NCBI GenBank assembly: GCA_021831595.1
Contig: JAKBMK010000025.1
Coordinates: 1-63,113 of the forward strand
DNA length: 63,113 bases
Source of the DNA: a bacterium
GTDB taxonomy: Bacteria > Patescibacteriota > Minisyncoccia > Phycocordibacterales > UBA9973
Direction of reading: 5' to 3'
Of this stretch, positions 7,453 through 16,390 are shown piece after piece. Made by a program: the position numbers and the translations under genes. The notes beneath the pieces are model-generated. The model was given only the letters and a program-made list of their open reading frames with translations, made no database searches and was not told where the DNA came from. Positions within the stretch are counted from its first letter, which is position 1; the number at the start of each line of letters is the position of its first letter.

Positions 7453-9638
7453 CCCACAGCAATATCATCTGTGTGGTCCATAGGTTTTTCAAGCAAATCT
7501 CTAGGTTTTGCGCCATTTTTAGGACCTACGACGCCTCTTTCTTCGAGCATATCTATGAGTTTGGCAGCACGAGCGTATCCGACGCCTAACTTTCTCTGTA
7601 GATATGAAGTCGAAGCTTGCTGATCGCGGATGACTATCTCGCGAGCTTCTTCGAAGAGATCATCATCTCCATCGCTTCCACCCTCTAGACTGTCACTGAA
7701 TAGTCCACCTCCACCTTTCTCTATACTTCCTGAGAGTTCTATTTGATCTGGAATCTCATCCATATAGGCATCTTTTAGATAAGAGACGACTCTCTTGACC
7801 TCTTCTTCTGATATGAAGGCGCTTTGCAATCTTTCTGGCTGTGGGGATTCGGCACTAGTGTAGAGCATGTCTCCGGCACCAAGCAATTTCTCGGCTCCTC
7901 CTTGGTCGAGAATTGTTCTGGAGTCTACTTGTGAGGATACTTGCAATGCGACACGAGTAGGAACATTCGCTTTGATGAGACCGGTAATGACGTTCACTGA
8001 TGGACGCTGGGTCGAGAGTATGAGGTGGATACCGACAGCACGAGACATCTGGGCGAGACGGACGATAGCACTTTCGAGTTCTCTTGGATAGGCTTGCATG
8101 ATATCGGCGAGCTCGTCGATGATGACGACAATGTAAGGCATTCTCTCGGCTTCACCATCTTTGCTCTTTGCGAGAACTTTCGTATGGTAGCTCTCTATGT
8201 TCTGTACAGACTCGGCTTGGAGTATGTCGTAGCGACGATCCATTTCCTTCGCTGCCCATTTGAGAGCGAGGATTGTCTTCTTTGGATCGGTGATGACGGG
8301 AGTGAGTAGATGAGGAATCTTGTTGTACAGAGTGAGCTCGACTCTCTTTGGGTCCACCATGATGAGCTTCATATCTTCTGGTCCATTTCTATAGAGGAGG
8401 GAAGCGATGATGGAGTGGATAGTGACGGACTTACCCGAGCCAGTTGTTCCGGCGATGAGGGCATGAGGCATCTTCGCAAGATTGCCGAAGACAGCCTTAC
8501 CAGAGAGACCACGGCCGAGGGCGACAGTGAGAGGCTTCGGTGAATTCTGGAATTTATCGTCAGCTAGAAGTGTGGCGAGTCCAACTGTGGACTTCACTTT
8601 GTTTGGTATCTCGATACCGACGAGCGACTTGCCAGGGATAGGAGCTTCGATACGGATAGGGTGGGCGGCGAGGGCGAGAGCGAGGTCATTTTGAAGTCCG
8701 ACAATGCGTGAAAGTTTAACCCCTTGGGCAGGCTTCAATGCATAGCGGGTGACAGTAGGACCGACGGTGACCTCATCCATTTCTACTGGTATGCCGAAGT
8801 TGAGGAGTGTGCGCTGGATGATGTTCGTATTGCCTTTCATGTCGCCGATGTTTGGCTTGCCTTTGTCTTTCTCGAGGAGGTCGAGTGGGGGAGGGACATA
8901 GTTCGTCTTGAACTTTTTTTGTGGTGACAACTTTTCTTCTTTTGGAGCTTTTACCGTCACTTCTTCATACTCCAATTCTTGCTCTTTTGGAGATATCTCT
9001 TTCTTCTTCTCGATGATCTCTTCTATCTCCTCTACTGGCATCTCGGAATTTGTGAATGGAGTCGTGACATCTCTACTTAGAAATTCTTTGAGTCTGCGCC
9101 AGAGTGAGAGTAAGTTTGGACGTTCGTTGAAGAGGACGAGTAGGGAAGCGATGAGGGCTGTGCCGAGTAGGAGGATGCCCCCGTAGAGACCGAAGAGTTT
9201 CAAGAATGGCCAAGCTATCATGCTGCCGAGTCTTCCACCGTAAGTGAGGATAGTGGAAGGACCAGAACCATTGCTTGCAAGGTCCATGATACCGAGAGTG
9301 GAGAGCAGTAGTGCGAGCGCCATGATGGCGTGAATTCTCGCAATCCAGAACTTTCCTTCACGCATAAAAGAAACACCGATGATACCTAAAATAATAGGTA
9401 GTAAGTAGTATCCAAAACCAAAGAATGAGCTCAATACTTTGTCTGTAAAATTTCCGACAATTCCTGCTAAATGAAAAATTGATAATAAAATTAAAAGCCC
9501 CAAAACGAGGATTCCGATACCCCAGAGACTCTCGGTAGTTTCTTCTTTTAGCTCTACTTTTTTGCGTCTATTTTTAGTAGATTTCTTGCCTCTTTTTGGT
9601 TCATCAAATTCCTCTTCTTCTATATCTTTTTTGTTCAT
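7449..9638 (-). CDS. ftsK: DNA translocase FtsK/SpoIIIE
   Basis: About 729 residues from the ATG at 9638 (an in-frame ATG 14 codons upstream lies inside an inverted-repeat leader and is less likely). Four membrane helices span about 40-190, then a charged linker, then the RecA-like motor with Walker A GTTGSGKS, DPKRVELTLYN, Walker B VVIIDELADIM, and LSTQRPSVNVITGLIKANVP. The C-terminal gamma winged helix (about 650-710) contains YLQRKLGVGYARAAKLIDMLEERG. It pumps chromosome DNA at the division septum. The linker is short compared with enterobacterial FtsK and like SpoIIIE. Confidence 0.97.
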   Translation of the reverse strand: MNKKDIEEEEFDEPKRGKKSTKNRRKKVELKEETTESLWGIGILVLGLLILLSIFHLAGIVGNFTDKVLSSFFGFGYYLLPIILGIIGVSFMREGKFWIARIHAIMALALLLSTLGIMDLASNGSGPSTILTYGGRLGSMIAWPFLKLFGLYGGILLLGTALIASLLVLFNERPNLLSLWRRLKEFLSRDVTTPFTNSEMPVEEIEEIIEKKKEISPKEQELEYEEVTVKAPKEEKLSPQKKFKTNYVPPPLDLLEKDKGKPNIGDMKGNTNIIQRTLLNFGIPVEMDEVTVGPTVTRYALKPAQGVKLSRIVGLQNDLALALAAHPIRIEAPIPGKSLVGIEIPNKVKSTVGLATLLADDKFQNSPKPLTVALGRGLSGKAVFGNLAKMPHALIAGTTGSGKSVTIHSIIASLLYRNGPEDMKLIMVDPKRVELTLYNKIPHLLTPVITDPKKTILALKWAAKEMDRRYDILQAESVQNIESYHTKVLAKSKDGEAERMPYIVVIIDELADIMQAYPRELESAIVRLAQMSRAVGIHLILSTQRPSVNVITGLIKANVPTRVALQVSSQVDSRTILDQGGAEKLLGAGDMLYTSAESPQPERLQSAFISEEEVKRVVSYLKDAYMDEIPDQIELSGSIEKGGGGLFSDSLEGGSDGDDDLFEEAREIVIRDQQASTSYLQRKLGVGYARAAKLIDMLEERGVVGPKNGAKPRDLLEKPMDHTDDIAVG

Positions 9639-9757
9639 CCCGTTAGAAGCAGGTCGCGATCTATTTGATAAGAAATACAACCCGCAAGCTTAAAATTATA
9701 AATAATAAAATCAAAAAATGTGTCCAGTTTATCGTGACCGCGGCTTCTAACGGGACC
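9639..9757 (-). promoter_or_regulatory. Inverted-repeat leader abutting the ftsK start codon
   Basis: Arms at 9731-9755 and 9638-9660: a 13-base perfect match (TCCCGTTAGAAGC) followed by a weaker GC-rich pairing. On the leftward transcript the 3' arm ends ...ACGGG and is followed at once by AUG, so the helix would reach the start codon. The layout matches the leader of rplL at 33090-33213. Confidence 0.6.
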
Positions 9758-9829
9758 ATGTAAATGTATGTATATTATATCACTTATTAAATCATTTTAA
9801 AAATAGAAAAATATAGCAAATATGCTGTA

Positions 9830-9934
9830 TTTGGAATAGTTCCTGAGAAGGAACTTGCGCAAGGCCGACTGGGCCGAGCAGAGGAATTTTTCAGCAGAAA
9901 AATATACGTGTCCTTCGAGGGAAGCTATTCCAAA
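9830..9934 (+). ncRNA. Candidate structured RNA (four hairpins in a closing stem)
   Basis: Outer arms TTTGGAATAG and CTATTCCAAA (10 bp) enclose four short hairpins: GTTCC..GGAAC, GGCC-GACT-GGGCC, ATTTTTC-AGCA-GAAAAAT and TCC-TTCG-AGGGA. I do not recognise it as SRP RNA, RNase P, tmRNA or a known riboswitch. It could be a cis leader of the downstream regulator or a free RNA. The strand is not certain. Confidence 0.45.
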
Positions 9935-9977
9935 GAAGGCTATAAATTATTTAAAAAATAATACCAGTCTTTTGCTA

Positions 9978-10005
9978 TTGCCAAGAAAAAATATCGGTAT
10001 ATAAT
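9978..10005 (+). promoter_or_regulatory. Promoter with flanking direct repeats
   Basis: TTGCCA (9978-9983), 16-base spacer, TATAAT (10000-10005). Similar words at 9968-9990 and 10028-10049 (TCTT....TAT.GC.AAGAAAAA) cover the -35 region and the area before the ATG, as expected for autoregulation by the DNA-binding product. Confidence 0.6.
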
Positions 10006-10054
10006 GGACGCATTAAAGACATAAATATCTTGTCGTATAGCAAGAAAAAGACAT

Positions 10055-10861
10055 ATGAATAACCAAAAAGACAACCAAAAGACAGGTTTGAATTCATACG
10101 GACAGTCAAATGTCCTAGACGTAAAAACGTTTGGTAATAAGCATGTTTATGAGTTTGCAAACAAAAAGACAGAGAAGCTCGTAACCGCTCTCTACATGGT
10201 TACAGATTGTATGGATACCGACGATGCACTGAAGGGGAAGTTACGCCAACTAGGAGTAGAATTGCTATCGGACATGTACAAACTTTCAACCCTTTCTCCG
10301 ATGGATAAACACATGCATTTGGGTGCCTCAATGTCGCGAGTAGATGAGATACTTTCGTTCGTAGAAATAGCCTACACAATCGGATTCATCTCAGAGATGA
10401 ATACGATGATATTGAAGAAAGAATTTATGATCCTGATAGGGGAGCTCGAGAGTCATCAGAAGAAGGACAAACACTTCACATTTACACTCGACGAAGAGAT
10501 GTTCTCTCTACCAGTTTTGCCAGAAGAAAATATCTCGAATAATGGAAATAATTTGGTAAAGGACAAAAGGACAAACTTCAACAATATGTCCTATACAAAT
10601 CCTGCATTGAGACATTCCATAAACCAAACACCAACAACCAAAAACCATATTCATTCTGTCTCTGATAAGAAAGAAAGAACTGACAAAATTCTTGCCTTGA
10701 TAAAGGACAAAGAAGTTTCCATAAAGGACATCTCAATTGCTTTCACGGACTGCTCAGAAAAGACAATCCAACGCGAACTGAACTCTCTCGTCGCAAAAGG
10801 ACAAATAAAGAAAACTGGATCCAAACGTTGGTCCCGCTACAAGTTAGTGGCTAGTAATTAG
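10055..10861 (+). CDS. Winged-helix DNA-binding protein, Parcubacteria-type
   Basis: 268 residues. The N-terminal half (about 30-140) is helical and resembles a four-helix bundle (EFANKKTEKLVTALYMVTDCMD). A polar linker rich in Asn/Thr follows, then a C-terminal winged helix (about 205-265: ILALIKDKEVSIKDISIAFTDCSEKTIQRELNSLVAKGQIKKTGS). The role is likely transcription control; its targets are unknown, but direct repeats around its own promoter suggest autoregulation. The last codons (LVASN) are written by the TAGT-type repeat that overlaps the gene end, so the C-terminus was probably changed by repeat spread. Confidence 0.75.
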   Translation: MNNQKDNQKTGLNSYGQSNVLDVKTFGNKHVYEFANKKTEKLVTALYMVTDCMDTDDALKGKLRQLGVELLSDMYKLSTLSPMDKHMHLGASMSRVDEILSFVEIAYTIGFISEMNTMILKKEFMILIGELESHQKKDKHFTFTLDEEMFSLPVLPEENISNNGNNLVKDKRTNFNNMSYTNPALRHSINQTPTTKNHIHSVSDKKERTDKILALIKDKEVSIKDISIAFTDCSEKTIQRELNSLVAKGQIKKTGSKRWSRYKLVASN

Positions 10862-10877
10862 TGATTAGTGACTAGTA
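10844..10877. repeat. TAGTGA-type repeat overlapping a gene end
   Basis: TTAGTGGCTAGTAATTAGTG... continues through the stop codon of the regulator gene. Same word family as 7301-7387. Confidence 0.75.
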
Positions 10878-10881
10878 TTAA

Positions 10882-10912
10882 GCCCCCGAAAGCTTCGCTT
10901 TCGGGGGTGTGT
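10882..10912 (+). terminator. Intrinsic terminator
   Basis: CCCCCGAAAGC-TTC-GCTTTCGGGGG followed by TGTGTTTTATT. Confidence 0.85.
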
Positions 10913-10926
10913 TTTATTGTATTTTT

Positions 10927-11036
10927 TTCTAAAACCTAGTCACTCACTGCTAATCACTGCCCATTAATCACTAGCTACTAGCCCCTAATCTTGAGCCCCA
11001 TACTAGTCACTATTCACTAGCTACTAGAAGCTAATC
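10927..11036. repeat. Degenerate CTAGTCACTA repeat cluster
   Basis: About 110 bases made mostly of CTAGTCACT/AATCACTAG/CTACTAG words, the reverse complement of the TAGTGA family. Confidence 0.75.
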
Positions 11037-11122
11037 TTTTGGCCCACTTATCCACACCCTTATAGCATAAGGGCTTGCATATAAATGCCCCCCATTATAT
11101 AATCTTATTGTATATTAGTGTA

Positions 11123-11151
11123 TTGGCATTTTTATGCATTTATGCTAGTAT
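11123..11151 (+). promoter_or_regulatory. Promoter in the noncoding region
   Basis: TTGGCA (11123-11128), 17-base spacer, extended -10 TGC-TAGTAT (11146-11151). It would give an RNA starting near 11158, about 690 bases before the next gene. Confidence 0.65.
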
Positions 11152-11844
11152 ATAGTATCCCTGTATGTGTGGCTTAAAACCTCGCAAACGGGATAAGATC
11201 ATTGAAAATAAAATACCATTAATTTCTAATACCAAGAAGGTAATGGCCCTTTCGTTTTCATTGGTCAATCCATTTAGTTTCTTACGATTTTCTTTCCGTT
11301 TTCTTTGCTCATTTTTTCTTCTTTAGACCCGACAATTTTTTGATAGAGAAATTTTGTTTGAGGGATAATGAAAGTAGAAGAGCACATTGTGCATTTCTTT
11401 GATATTTATCCGCCAAACAATTTTTTGATAGAGAATAAATTGTGGCGGAGAGAAGAGAAATAGCATAGAGGACTCGCAAGAATATTTTAAAATTCTAAAT
11501 GTGTATCGGCCCTGTCGACAAGGCAGATATGCTTGTCTATATTTGTAAAGAATTCACTAAAAGAATTTTTTATAAATGAAGCAAGCAGATCATGGTTTAT
11601 GAATTTCGTTTACTATTCTAAATTTTGTTCCTAGTCTATATATAACTTTTTTGATAGAGAGAAGTACGTAGATAAGTTTCAAAGTTTAGAAGTTCAGTAA
11701 AAGATTATTCTTTACTATTAAAAAGTATAGAGTAATCAAATATACACACACATTGGTTTTTTCTGGGGAGTATTATTATTTTATTAGTCACTCCACTAGA
11801 CAAGTCGAAATCAATTTAAACGTGTATAAAAAATAATTAAAAAT

Positions 11845-13638
11845 ATGTTAAAAAAATATTTAATCGGAACATTAGCTGTAGCAGCTTTACTCATAGGAGT
11901 AACAGCAGCAGCAGCTGATTTCGGTACAACAACTTTGAGAGTTGGAAGTAAGGGTGAAGCTGTGAAAGCAGTTCAAACTCTTGTCGGAGCATCTCCAGTT
12001 GATGGAATCTACGGAAGAATAACAGCTGCAAAGGTAAAGGTATGGCAAGCAGCTAACGGCTTAACAGCTGACGGAGTTTTTGGTCCAGCATCAAAAGCTA
12101 AAGCAGGTTCAGTAACAACAGTTCCTACAACACCTGGTACAACAGTAGCAGGATGTCCAGCAGGCGCATTGTTCAATTCATTGACAGGCGCACCATGTAC
12201 ATCAACTACACCTTCAACAGGTACAGTTACAACAACAGGAGCTGAAGGATCAGTTGCAGTATCTTACGATGGAGCACCAGCAAATGGTCTTACTATCAAT
12301 AAAGGTGAGAACAAAGACGTTTTAGCTATCAAAGTTAAAGCTCAAGGTTCAGACATGAAAGTTACACGCGTATGGGTAGATGTCGGTTCACGCGTATGGC
12401 TATCTGCAGATACAGTTACTCTAAAGGATGGTTCAACAGTTCTTGCAACTCTTCCTTTGACAGCTTCTACAGTTACAGAAGTTACAGCTGGATCAGCATA
12501 CAGACTTGAATTCAATGGATTAAACTTCGTAGTTGCAAAAGACACTACAAAAGTTTTGACAATGAATGTTAACCGCCCAACTCTTACAACAAACGATGAT
12601 GACTGGACAGTTTCAGCTATTTCAGTCAGAGCAGTTGACGGAGCAGGTATCACAGATACTTATCCTCTAGCTGGTCGTTCAGTAGTTATGGGAGACACAA
12701 CAGCTGCAACAGGAACAATGACAGTATCTTTGAATGCAAATTCACCACTTGATATGTCAGTTTCTGGTCTAAGTTCAACATCAGGCGTTACAACAAATGT
12801 TAAGTTGATGGACTTTGATGTTAAAGCTACAGACGGACCATTGAATGTTACAGAAATCGTAGGAACACTTACTTCTTCAAGAGCAACAGACGTTGCTTCT
12901 CTAGAACTTCGTGATGGCACAACAGTACTTGATTCAGTAACAGTAGGTGCTAATACATTATTAGCAGCTAATGCGTTTGATTTCACAGAACTAAGTGTTG
13001 ATGTAGCAAAAGACACCACAAAGACATTGTCTGTATATGCTGTTGTAAATAGCATTACAGCTACAACTGGAGTTACAGCAGGAGACTCAATCAAAGCTAC
13101 TGTAACAAAGGTATATGCTACATCTGGCCCAACATTTACATCTAAGAATCAAACAAGCCTATCAGTCGCAGGAAACACAATGCATTTGTTCAAGTATGCT
13201 CCTACACTCACATTGGGTGCAGTTTCAGCAGTACAAGCTGATGAGTCTACTTCAACAACAGTACAAAAGGGTGCTAACTACTCTATTGCATTTACAGTTG
13301 CCGCTCCATCAGGAAGTGACATCTATGTAGATACAACATTGGTTCTTGCTTCAACAGGTAAAACAGTTGATAAAGGAGCAGCAATTCAGACAACTTCAAC
13401 AGTATCAGGGGTAACTTCACAAGGAAGTACAACTCCTGCATCTGATAAGATTGCCGCAGGTACATCAAGAACATTTACTATAACAGGTTATGTTCCACAT
13501 GGTGGATCAGCTGCTGGATTTACAGCTATGTCTCTAGCAAGTATTCCTTGGAGTACAACTGCTGATGATTCAGATCAGATTGCACAAACATGGGGTCTTT
13601 CAGACTTCAAAACAGCTTCAGTATACGTAACTCAATAA
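11845..13638 (+). CDS. Secreted surface protein with peptidoglycan-binding domain
   Basis: 597 residues. Signal peptide about 1-24 (hydrophobic then AAAA), followed by a peptidoglycan-binding_1 domain (about 28-88: LRVGSKGEAVKAVQTLVGAS ... GLTADGVFGPASKAKA). A Thr/Pro/Gly linker with one Cys pair (about 90-135) leads to several hundred residues of Thr/Ser/Val-rich beta-sandwich repeats with few charged residues. This is the architecture of abundant S-layer-like or fibrous surface proteins in Parcubacteria. The Thr-rich composition suggests glycosylation, possibly by the downstream glycan cluster (inference). Codon use is more GC-balanced and regular than in its neighbours, consistent with high expression, and a long leader precedes it. 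Confidence 0.85.
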   Translation: MLKKYLIGTLAVAALLIGVTAAAADFGTTTLRVGSKGEAVKAVQTLVGASPVDGIYGRITAAKVKVWQAANGLTADGVFGPASKAKAGSVTTVPTTPGTTVAGCPAGALFNSLTGAPCTSTTPSTGTVTTTGAEGSVAVSYDGAPANGLTINKGENKDVLAIKVKAQGSDMKVTRVWVDVGSRVWLSADTVTLKDGSTVLATLPLTASTVTEVTAGSAYRLEFNGLNFVVAKDTTKVLTMNVNRPTLTTNDDDWTVSAISVRAVDGAGITDTYPLAGRSVVMGDTTAATGTMTVSLNANSPLDMSVSGLSSTSGVTTNVKLMDFDVKATDGPLNVTEIVGTLTSSRATDVASLELRDGTTVLDSVTVGANTLLAANAFDFTELSVDVAKDTTKTLSVYAVVNSITATTGVTAGDSIKATVTKVYATSGPTFTSKNQTSLSVAGNTMHLFKYAPTLTLGAVSAVQADESTSTTVQKGANYSIAFTVAAPSGSDIYVDTTLVLASTGKTVDKGAAIQTTSTVSGVTSQGSTTPASDKIAAGTSRTFTITGYVPHGGSAAGFTAMSLASIPWSTTADDSDQIAQTWGLSDFKTASVYVTQ

Positions 13639-13690
13639 TAGAGGAAGTATAGTAAAGATTGTGAAAAGTTATTACTCTTCAAAAGTATTC

Positions 13691-13720
13691 AAAAAACCAC
13701 CCAGAAATGGGTGGTTTTTT
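13691..13720 (+). terminator. Intrinsic terminator after the surface-protein gene
   Basis: AAAAAACCACCCA-GAAA-TGGGTGGTTTTTT, perfect stem with T-run. Confidence 0.88.
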
Positions 13721-13734
13721 GTTGTCTATTTTGG

Positions 13735-13740
13735 TAATAT
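13735..13740 (+). promoter_or_regulatory. -10 box, likely leaderless start
   Basis: TGG-TAATAT ends six bases before the ATG at 13747; no ribosome binding site fits in the gap. Confidence 0.45.
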
Positions 13741-13746
13741 TGTACT

Positions 13747-15816
13747 ATGAATAAGTTTCTAAAATTATGCTTACTGGCACTTGCTATCACTCCACTCATA
13801 CCAGATAATACGATTTTTACCCCAGAGAATAGTATCTTTTTTATGAGGACTATTTTGGTAATAATTGGTGTTATATTTTTAATAGGGTTTGTTTCATTAA
13901 AAGATTTTCGAACATCAATATCAGAAAGAATAAAGATATTTACTAGAAATCCTCTTTTTGTGTCTTTGGGATTATTTGTCTTATTTTTTACAATAAGTAC
14001 TATATTTGCATCAGATAAATATATAGCACTTTGGAGTAATACTGATCGCTTCGAAGGGCTGGTGGGGATTATGTATCTATTTTGTTTTTCAATTTTTTCT
14101 TTACTTATTTTCAAAAAGGAGGATTATTTTGATTTTTTTAAGTTAAGCCTTTTTGTTTCTTTCATCGTTTTAATTAAAGAATTTTCAGAATCATTCAGCG
14201 GAGCAGTTCGTCCCGATTCGTTTATCGGTAATCCTACCTTCCTTGCCGGATATTTACTCTTTTCAATTTTCTGTTCAATATTGGTATTCAAGGAGACAAA
14301 GAATAATTTCTTCAAATATTTCTCTGTCTTGATTTCTACTCTATCTATTATAGGTATCTTCCTTACACAAACGCGAGGGACTCTTTTAGGACTTGTCGCC
14401 GGAGTTGTCGCTCTCTTGTTCTATGGGGCTATCAAAGGAAGGGGTGTGTCTTTGAATAAACGGAAAATAAATAAACTATCCGTTATTATTCTATGTATAA
14501 TTTTTGTATCCTCTAGTATTTTTATTGCTACTCGCAAGAATGAAGTTTGGCAAAAAGTTCCAGGTTTATCGCGTGTTGCCCAGATAAGTAGTGAAGATAA
14601 TACAACCAAGACCAGATTGATAATGGGTCAGATAAGTATGAAGGCAGTGAACCCAAAGGAAGAGGGGATGAAGAAGTTTCTAATAGGTTGGGGGCCAGAA
14701 AATTTTAGTCTGGCTTATGCAAAATATTTTAATCCAGTTCAATTTAAATATGAAGTTGGTTGGTTTGATAGGTCTCATAATAGACTACTCGATGTATTAG
14801 TTATGACTGGGCTTTTAGGACTTTTGGCCTATCTTTCTATATGGTTTTTATTTTTTAAATTTATTTTTAAGACGAAAGGATTCTCCATTTTAAATATTGG
14901 CCTGATATTTTTTGGAGTTTCTCTTTTTGTTCATTTACTGTTTGTTTTTGACCAGATTACCACATCGGTACCATTTTTCATTGTGCTAGCCTTCTCTATT
15001 TACTTAATAGAGTCAGATAAATTTAAAGAGATTGAAACAAAAAAGAAGATTCACAAGGAAGTCAAAGACAACCTAGTAATTGCAATGGATGTTATATTCT
15101 TAATACAGATTTTGTTTATTGGTTTTGCTTATTTTAAGAATGATTTACCTGCCTTTATCCAAATAAAAGAATATGGTATCTTAAGAAAAGATAGTGAAAT
15201 CAGTAATATTTTACAAAATATAAACACAGTATTTGATCCATTTACATCTGCCCAGATGAGGATTAGATATGATTTTATGGGTTTTATTTCTAAGAATTAT
15301 GATGAGAAAAATGAGAAGATTAAAAAGTTATCAGATATTTCATTAAATAGAGCTGTAGAATATACAAAAAAAGTTCCTTTAGATTTACAATTTTCCAATT
15401 ATTTAGGATTAACATATGTCAATCAAGGTATAGCTACAAACGATTTAGAGAATTATAAAAAAGCTGAAGAAATTTTTAATAGGAATCTTGTTTATGCTCC
15501 AAATAAGTTAGATTTTAATTATGGTTTAGCTGTTAGTTGGTTCTATCAGAAGCGTTATGATGAAGCTTTCAGTAAATTTGAACAAATTTTTGATTTATCT
15601 CCAAGCTATTTTCAACAGAAAGAAGGGAAGGGACCTGAGAAGATTTATACCATGTTTATAAAATACTTTTATGATAAAAGAGACAAGACCAATTTTGTAA
15701 AGACGGCTAAGCGTTTGAAAGACAATGGTTTTGCTAATAGTCAGATCCTAGATCAAATAATCTCAATTATTGACGAGACTGGTACTTGGCCGTATATTAA
15801 TTTCAAAAATGACTGA
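13747..15816 (+). CDS. O-antigen ligase/polymerase-like membrane protein with TPR tail
   Basis: 689 residues with about ten or eleven membrane helices (residues 1-470), including the O-antigen ligase (Wzy_C) core with FIGNPTFLAGYLL and LTQTRGTLLGL, and a C-terminal soluble part (about 500-680) with TPR-like helices (AEEIFNRNLVYAPNKLDFNYGLA). Family members join or polymerise lipid-linked glycans, or glycosylate pilins and S-layer proteins, at the outer face of the membrane. Its stop overlaps the start of the next gene (ATGACTGA), so the two are translationally coupled. Confidence 0.85.
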   Translation: MNKFLKLCLLALAITPLIPDNTIFTPENSIFFMRTILVIIGVIFLIGFVSLKDFRTSISERIKIFTRNPLFVSLGLFVLFFTISTIFASDKYIALWSNTDRFEGLVGIMYLFCFSIFSLLIFKKEDYFDFFKLSLFVSFIVLIKEFSESFSGAVRPDSFIGNPTFLAGYLLFSIFCSILVFKETKNNFFKYFSVLISTLSIIGIFLTQTRGTLLGLVAGVVALLFYGAIKGRGVSLNKRKINKLSVIILCIIFVSSSIFIATRKNEVWQKVPGLSRVAQISSEDNTTKTRLIMGQISMKAVNPKEEGMKKFLIGWGPENFSLAYAKYFNPVQFKYEVGWFDRSHNRLLDVLVMTGLLGLLAYLSIWFLFFKFIFKTKGFSILNIGLIFFGVSLFVHLLFVFDQITTSVPFFIVLAFSIYLIESDKFKEIETKKKIHKEVKDNLVIAMDVIFLIQILFIGFAYFKNDLPAFIQIKEYGILRKDSEISNILQNINTVFDPFTSAQMRIRYDFMGFISKNYDEKNEKIKKLSDISLNRAVEYTKKVPLDLQFSNYLGLTYVNQGIATNDLENYKKAEEIFNRNLVYAPNKLDFNYGLAVSWFYQKRYDEAFSKFEQIFDLSPSYFQQKEGKGPEKIYTMFIKYFYDKRDKTNFVKTAKRLKDNGFANSQILDQIISIIDETGTWPYINFKND

Positions 15817-16348
15817 AAGACTTTTTAAATTAATAGAAAAAATAGTTCCAAATAAATGGCATTGGGTTCTTCAGCATGAAGGGCACAAGAGGTACTTTGC
15901 GAATATGAGCTGGATGTTCGGAGGGCAGATGTTCTCGCTTCTCGTTTCTTTCTTCATTGGTGCCTGGGTTGCTCGCTATCTGGGTCCAGAGAATTACGGA
16001 GTACTGAACTATTCTATTGCATTTGTAGGAATATTTGGATTTATCGCTACACTGGGGATAGATAGTATTCTGAACAGGGAACTTGTTAAGACTCCTGAAA
16101 GAAAGGAAGAATTGCTAGGGACATCCTTCCTTTTGAAATTAATAGGTGGAGCTATCGCGTTCTCTCTAGCAATACTAAGTGTATTGATATTTCAATCCGA
16201 GCCACGAATCAAAATACTCGTGTCGTTGTTCGCTTTTTCTTTTATTTTGCAGTCTGTCAATGTCATAAGTATCTACTTTAATGCCGAAGTAAAGTCAAAG
16301 AATAATGTGAGGGCAAGTATTATTGCGACAATTATTTCATCGATATGA
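15809..16348 (+). pseudogene. Truncated polysaccharide flippase (MATE/RfbX type)
   Basis: 179 residues with the N-terminal third of a Wzx-like flippase: NMSWMFGGQMFSLLVSFFIGAWVARYLGPENYGVLNYS, then about four to five membrane helices. Full-length flippases have about 400-480 residues and 12-14 helices. The frame stops (TGA) five bases before a family B palindrome, and the sequence after the palindrome belongs to a different gene. So the 3' two thirds are missing. Start ATG 15809 overlaps the previous stop. Confidence 0.8.
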
Positions 16349-16352
16349 AATA

Positions 16353-16390
16353 CGCAAGAACCGTTCTTGCGAAATATTCTTGCGAAATAT
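16353..16390. repeat. Family B palindrome with a tandem 13-mer at a gene junction
   Basis: CGCAAGAACCGTTCTTGCG (16353-16371), followed by a second TTCTTGCGAAATA (13-mer at 16364-16376 and 16377-16389). It separates two gene fragments. Confidence 0.9.

Larger units (their letters stand above)
10913..11844 (+). other. 930-bp noncoding region upstream of the surface-protein gene
   Basis: No plausible ORF. It holds the CTAGT cluster, a promoter (11123-11151), and several hairpins. TTTTTTGATAGAGA occurs three times (11336, 11421, 11647), each time at the top of a hairpin; the middle one is closed by TCCGCCA/TGGCGGA (11409-11449). A further hairpin is GACAAGGCA/TGCTTGTC near 11507-11530. It may be a long structured 5' leader of the surface protein mRNA or a separate RNA. 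Confidence 0.6.

Noticed and set aside
9830-9934. 4.5S/SRP RNA
   Set aside because: The conserved SRP loop (GGUCAGG / GGAAG-AGCAGCC) is not present; left as unassigned structured RNA.
11047-11055. TTATCCACA, a perfect DnaA-box word, in an AT-rich noncoding region (possible oriC)
   Set aside because: Only a single box is seen here, another lies inside a coding region near 34582, and no dnaA, dnaN or box cluster is nearby.
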